DNA of 7,919 nt from JABWAJ01 sp038323375 (GTDB lineage Bacteria; Bacteroidota; Bacteroidia; Chitinophagales; Saprospiraceae): the NCBI GenBank assembly GCA_038323375.1, contig JBBQGV010000155.1:1-7919 (forward strand), written 5' to 3'. Below, piece by piece: positions 5,188 to 7,919 of the stretch (position 1 is its first letter; each line of letters begins with the position of its first letter). The position numbers and the translations under genes were made by a program. Under the pieces are notes generated by a model. The model did not search any database. It was not told the origin of the DNA and saw nothing but the letters and a program-made list of their open reading frames with translations.

Positions 5188-7584
5188 TCACTCACTCCCT
5201 AAGCTCCTGACCGGATTCGCCAGCGCCGCCCGAATAGCGTGGAAACCCACCGTCAGCAACGTCAGCAGCAACAGGATCAACAAAGCCCCGGCAAAAGTCA
5301 GGGGTTGCAAAGGTGTTTTGTACGGAAATTCCGACAGCCATCCCCACAAAAACCAGGCGGCAAGCGGGACAGCTATCACGCCCGCAATGAGTACCAAACG
5401 CACAAAATGGCGCGTAAGCAGCGCAACGACCTGCCCATGGCTGGCACCAAGTACTTTCCGGATCCCGATTTCGCGCCGCCGTTGCTCGGTTGTATAGGCA
5501 ACAAGCCCCAGTAAGCCGAGGCAGGCAATGAACATGCTCAACCCGGAAAAAACGGAAAACAGGGCACCACGGGTTTGATCCGCAGCAAATTGCTCATTGA
5601 ACGTTTCATCCAAAAAGGCATACCGGAAATCCTGTGCCGGAAAAGCCGCTTTCCAGGCGCTTTCTATGCTTTTGATGGTCGCCGGTAAATCGGTGGCCTT
5701 CACTTTGGCGTGTACCGTGTAGGCGATCGGGCGATAAATCATCACCAAGGGCTCGATCGGGTTGTAAGGCGATTTTTGGTGAAAATCTTTGACGACGCCA
5801 ATCACCTGAGCATGAGGAATAGCTGGATTTCCAGACCATCTCAGCTTTTTGCCGATGGGTTCTGTCCAACCCATTTTTTTTACCAATGCTTCATTTACAA
5901 TAGCTGAATTAAGCGTGTCTGCCGGGACACCCTCGTAGGCGCGGCCCTGCTTTAATCCGATGCCCATCGTGCCAAGATAAAATTCATCTATCCCGATAAT
6001 GTCCAGACCGATGTCTTTCATGCCTTCTTTGGTTTCAATATTGACCACATTTTTATCCCCATTGTTCTGGCCCGGGGAATACCACGAGCTACCCGCAGCA
6101 AGTACAGCCGGGTTCTGTTGCAGCGCATTGCGGAAAGCAATTACATTGGTCCGTTGTGCAGCGGGGGGTTGGGGTTGCAATACCATGACCTGGTCTTTTT
6201 GGAAACCCAGCTCTTTGTTTTTTAAAAAATTGAGCTGGTCGTAAATGACGCCGGTACCGATCAGCATAATGAGGGAAACGGCAAACTGCACCACCACTAA
6301 GCCTTGTCGCAACAGCCCGCCGCCGCTTTTGATGGAATCGCCTTTCAGCACGGCCACTGGTTTGTAGCCCGACAACACCAGCGCCGGATAGCTGCCGGCA
6401 ATGAGTCCGGCCAAAACCAAAATTACAGCTAATCCGCCGAGGATCGTGGGCTGGAACAATGCATCAGGCATCAAAGACTTCCCGGACATCTTATTAAATA
6501 CCGGTAACAGCAGATAGGCCAAGCCCAGGCTCAAAATGCCGGAAACCGTCGCCAGCAGCGCTGATTCGGTCAGAAACTGCGTTGCCAAAGCGCCCCTCGA
6601 CGACCCCAGCGCTTTGCGGATGCCGACCTCACGGGCGCGGCGGGTGCCCCGCGCAGTGGTGAGGTTGATGTAATTGATGCAGGCCAACAGAACCAGAAAA
6701 ATGGCGGTCAGGCCCAGAATGCGCACATAAGCCAAGCTGCCCAGCGGTTCTGGTTCGCCGTCCATGATGGAGTGCAGGTGGATGTCGGGCACGGGTTGCA
6801 CCACATAAGCGATGCGGATGTTTAAGGGTTTAAAAATGGACGCCATGTATTTGTCGTACATTTCTTTGATTTTGTTTTCAAACGCAAGGGGCTTGACGTT
6901 GGGCCGCAAAAGGGCGTAAGTAAAGGCATTGAACTGACCCCAGTTGCCGCCGTTTTCCCCGATTTGCTTCCTTATTTCATGGTCAGACAGTAGTGCGTCC
7001 ATCCGAATATGCGAATGGGTCGGCATGTCTTCCATCACCCCGGTGATTTTCCAGGTTTCATTGCGGGCATTGGTCAGGGTTTTACCCAAAAAACTTGTAT
7101 TTGTGCCGAAGTATTTTTCCGCAACAGATTTGGCCACCACGATGCTGTTCGGCTCTGTTAGCGCGGTATTGGGATCTCCTTCCACAAACGGCAGGGTGAA
7201 TATTTTGGTAATTTCCGGGCCGGACAGGTAAAAACGCGTTTCCAAAAAGCGCTTGTCGCCGTTCCGGAACTCGAGCTCGCCGTTGCCCAGCAGGCGCACG
7301 GTTTCTTCCACTTCGGTGGGGTAGTCTTTTTTCAAGGTTTCCGCAGTGAGGAGTTGGGAACTCGACCAGTAGAATTCATTTTCCGTTTCGTTGATGTGCG
7401 CGCCGATACGCACCATGCGGTCGCTGTGCGTGTGGAAGCGGTCAAAACGCAGTTCGTCGGTCACATACAGCAACAGCAACAGGCTGAACGTGATGCCCAC
7501 CGTTAATCCCAGCATGTTGAGGGTGGTATAGCCTTTGTCTTTGAGGAGGTTGCGCAGTGCAATGGTGAAGTAGTTGATCAACAT
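5188..7584 (-). CDS. MacB/FtsX-type ABC transporter permease
   Basis: An inner-membrane permease of 798 residues, from the family whose members move substrates such as peptides or lipoproteins, or pass on mechanical force, together with a separate ATPase. It has the two-copy layout: an N-terminal helix (about 21-43), a periplasmic MacB_PCD-like domain (about 44-284), three FtsX helices (about 285-306, 335-360, 380-405), helix five (about 428-448), a second periplasmic domain (about 450-672) and three final helices (about 675-697, 728-750, 763-782). Each FtsX block has the coupling-helix motif: REVGIRKALGSSRG near 318-331 and RREIGIRKVLGASHG near 703-717. There is no Walker motif, so the ATPase must be encoded elsewhere. 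The start ATG is preceded closely by AAAGGA. It runs convergent to rtcB. Upstream lie a sigma-54-like site and an inverted repeat. The substrate cannot be read from the sequence. Confidence 0.93.
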   Translation of the reverse strand: MLINYFTIALRNLLKDKGYTTLNMLGLTVGITFSLLLLLYVTDELRFDRFHTHSDRMVRIGAHINETENEFYWSSSQLLTAETLKKDYPTEVEETVRLLGNGELEFRNGDKRFLETRFYLSGPEITKIFTLPFVEGDPNTALTEPNSIVVAKSVAEKYFGTNTSFLGKTLTNARNETWKITGVMEDMPTHSHIRMDALLSDHEIRKQIGENGGNWGQFNAFTYALLRPNVKPLAFENKIKEMYDKYMASIFKPLNIRIAYVVQPVPDIHLHSIMDGEPEPLGSLAYVRILGLTAIFLVLLACINYINLTTARGTRRAREVGIRKALGSSRGALATQFLTESALLATVSGILSLGLAYLLLPVFNKMSGKSLMPDALFQPTILGGLAVILVLAGLIAGSYPALVLSGYKPVAVLKGDSIKSGGGLLRQGLVVVQFAVSLIMLIGTGVIYDQLNFLKNKELGFQKDQVMVLQPQPPAAQRTNVIAFRNALQQNPAVLAAGSSWYSPGQNNGDKNVVNIETKEGMKDIGLDIIGIDEFYLGTMGIGLKQGRAYEGVPADTLNSAIVNEALVKKMGWTEPIGKKLRWSGNPAIPHAQVIGVVKDFHQKSPYNPIEPLVMIYRPIAYTVHAKVKATDLPATIKSIESAWKAAFPAQDFRYAFLDETFNEQFAADQTRGALFSVFSGLSMFIACLGLLGLVAYTTEQRRREIGIRKVLGASHGQVVALLTRHFVRLVLIAGVIAVPLAAWFLWGWLSEFPYKTPLQPLTFAGALLILLLLTLLTVGFHAIRAALANPVRSLGSE

Positions 7585-7603
7585 AGTCCTTTTGTTGATG
7601 TAT

Positions 7604-7640
7604 TAGACTTATTGCGACGGGAATCATCGCGGGGTAGGAA
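7604..7640 (-). promoter_or_regulatory. Possible proximal promoter of the permease gene
   Basis: Read on the minus strand, TTCCTACCCC (7640-7631) is followed after 19 bases by TAAGTCTA (7611-7604), a partial match to the TAnnTTTG -7 box, about 20 bases before the ATG. The helicase promoter has the same 10-mer 18 bases before its -7 box. The -7 match is poor, and the box overlaps one arm of the inverted repeat. Confidence 0.2.
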
Positions 7641-7685
7641 TGGCTCTTTTTCCTCCCACCACGCTGACCCGTCGCAACAAGTCTA
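7604..7685. repeat. 18-bp inverted repeat with a 46-base interior, upstream of the permease
   Basis: AGACTTATTGCGACGGG at 7605-7621 and CCCGTCGCAACAAGTCT at 7668-7684 are complementary at 16 of 17 positions, and T7604/A7685 adds one more pair. The interior holds a second helix, GGG(T)AGGAA against TTCCTCCC (7632-7640 with 7650-7657). If the sigma-54-like site at 7717-7732 is used, the whole foldback would lie in the mRNA leader. Alternatives are a small MITE-like element or an operator. Confidence 0.55.
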
Positions 7686-7716
7686 TTGGTTTGGAATGGA
7701 TACAATTGAGGATGAG

Positions 7717-7732
7717 TACAATTGTCATGCCA
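7717..7732 (-). promoter_or_regulatory. Sigma-54-like (-24/-12) promoter driving the permease
   Basis: On the minus strand TGGCATGACAATTGTA aligns with the sigma-54 consensus TGGCACG-N4-TTGCW. The GG at -24 is intact and the spacing of ten bases to the -12 dinucleotide is correct, but that dinucleotide is GT rather than GC. The start would fall near 7705, giving a leader of about 120 bases. Sigma-54 control of MacB/FtsX-type permeases fits Bacteroidota gene clusters as I know them, but the imperfect -12 element keeps this tentative. Confidence 0.4.
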
Positions 7733-7858
7733 CGAAAATTGTTGATTGATTATCAGGTCATTAATTTAAAACAAGAATCGGAAGCGTTCGTTTTCGGACA
7801 AGGACGTGCGGGAGCGGACGGGAATGAAAAAAGGTATGAAGGCAGAGTGGTGAAGTTG

Positions 7859-7876
7859 TAAACAGCATCCTGTTTA
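7859..7876. promoter_or_regulatory. Perfect 7-4-7 palindrome, candidate activator site or hairpin
   Basis: TAAACAG, loop CATC, CTGTTTA: a fully symmetrical 18-base dyad about 130-145 bases upstream of the sigma-54-like site. That is a typical distance for the enhancer site of an NtrC-family activator dimer. It could instead be a short terminator hairpin on the plus strand (TCTATTTTG follows). Confidence 0.35.
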
Positions 7877-7919
7877 TCTATTTTGATTCAAAAACGCAGC
7901 CAAATAAATCGAGTAAATC

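Larger units (their letters stand above)
7686..7919. other. Non-coding upstream region of the permease
   Basis: No gene is convincing. A 49-codon plus-strand frame from an ATG at 7712 to TAA 7859-7861 has no recognisable features. Visible elements are the direct repeat TACAATTG at 7701-7708 and 7717-7724, the sigma-54-like site and the palindrome at 7859-7876. Nothing is recognisable in the last 43 bases. Confidence 0.4.

Noticed and set aside
4736..5191. Several short frames around the tRNA
   Set aside because: They translate tRNA and hairpin sequence; one contains QDSNLR, a classic artefact of reading a tRNA T-arm in reverse.
5606..5869. Short frames inside the permease gene
   Set aside because: The permease frame is continuous with conserved FtsX motifs on both sides, so these are shadows.
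7712..7861. A 49-codon plus-strand gene ending in the palindrome
   Set aside because: No recognisable family, no well-spaced ribosome site, and it overlaps the likely control region of the permease.

Overview
The window looks like chromosomal DNA of a Bacteroidota bacterium, probably Saprospiria/Cytophagia-like. The reasons are the protein families (a PIF1-type helicase with C-terminal HRDC and HTH domains, a YwqK/MORN-type exported protein, a MacB/FtsX-type permease starting MLINYFTIALRNLLKDKG), weak Shine-Dalgarno sites, and -7 boxes of the Bacteroidota TAnnTTTG type. The genus is inference.

Layout. 1-338: no convincing gene; a cluster of short hairpins closed by an inverted repeat, three helically phased 10-bp direct repeats, and a candidate promoter. 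339-2804 (+): SF1B helicase. 2850-3290 (+): exported MORN-repeat protein broken by an in-frame TAA at 3120-3122, its tail overlapping the next gene. 3265-4692 (+): RtcB-type RNA ligase with all expected metal and guanylate-binding residues. 4693-5187: convergent intergenic region with several hairpins and, at 4881-4951, a tRNA in circularly permuted order. 5188-7584 (-): eight-helix FtsX/MacB-type ABC permease. 7585-7919: its upstream region, with an 18-bp inverted repeat, a sigma-54-like promoter on the minus strand and a distal palindrome that could be an activator site.

Main observation. About 190 bases downstream of rtcB, a perfect T-arm plus the 3' strand of an acceptor stem comes BEFORE the 5' strand of the same acceptor stem, a D-arm and a tRNA-Lys(UUU) anticodon arm. 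The two acceptor strands (4898-4904 and 4910-4916) pair over all seven positions, separated by only five bases. All the usual invariant tRNA bases are present, and the outer flanks are complementary, so the two ends of the precursor could be brought together. This is the architecture of the circularly permuted tRNA genes known from red and green algae and from some archaea, whose maturation needs an RNA ligation step. RtcB is the enzyme class that joins tRNA halves in archaea and animals, so its position next to this gene suggests a linked ligase and substrate. That functional link is inference. I know of no established bacterial permuted tRNA, but I cannot search.

The remaining genes look independent of this: DNA maintenance (helicase) and envelope export or stress (permease, possibly under sigma-54 control).
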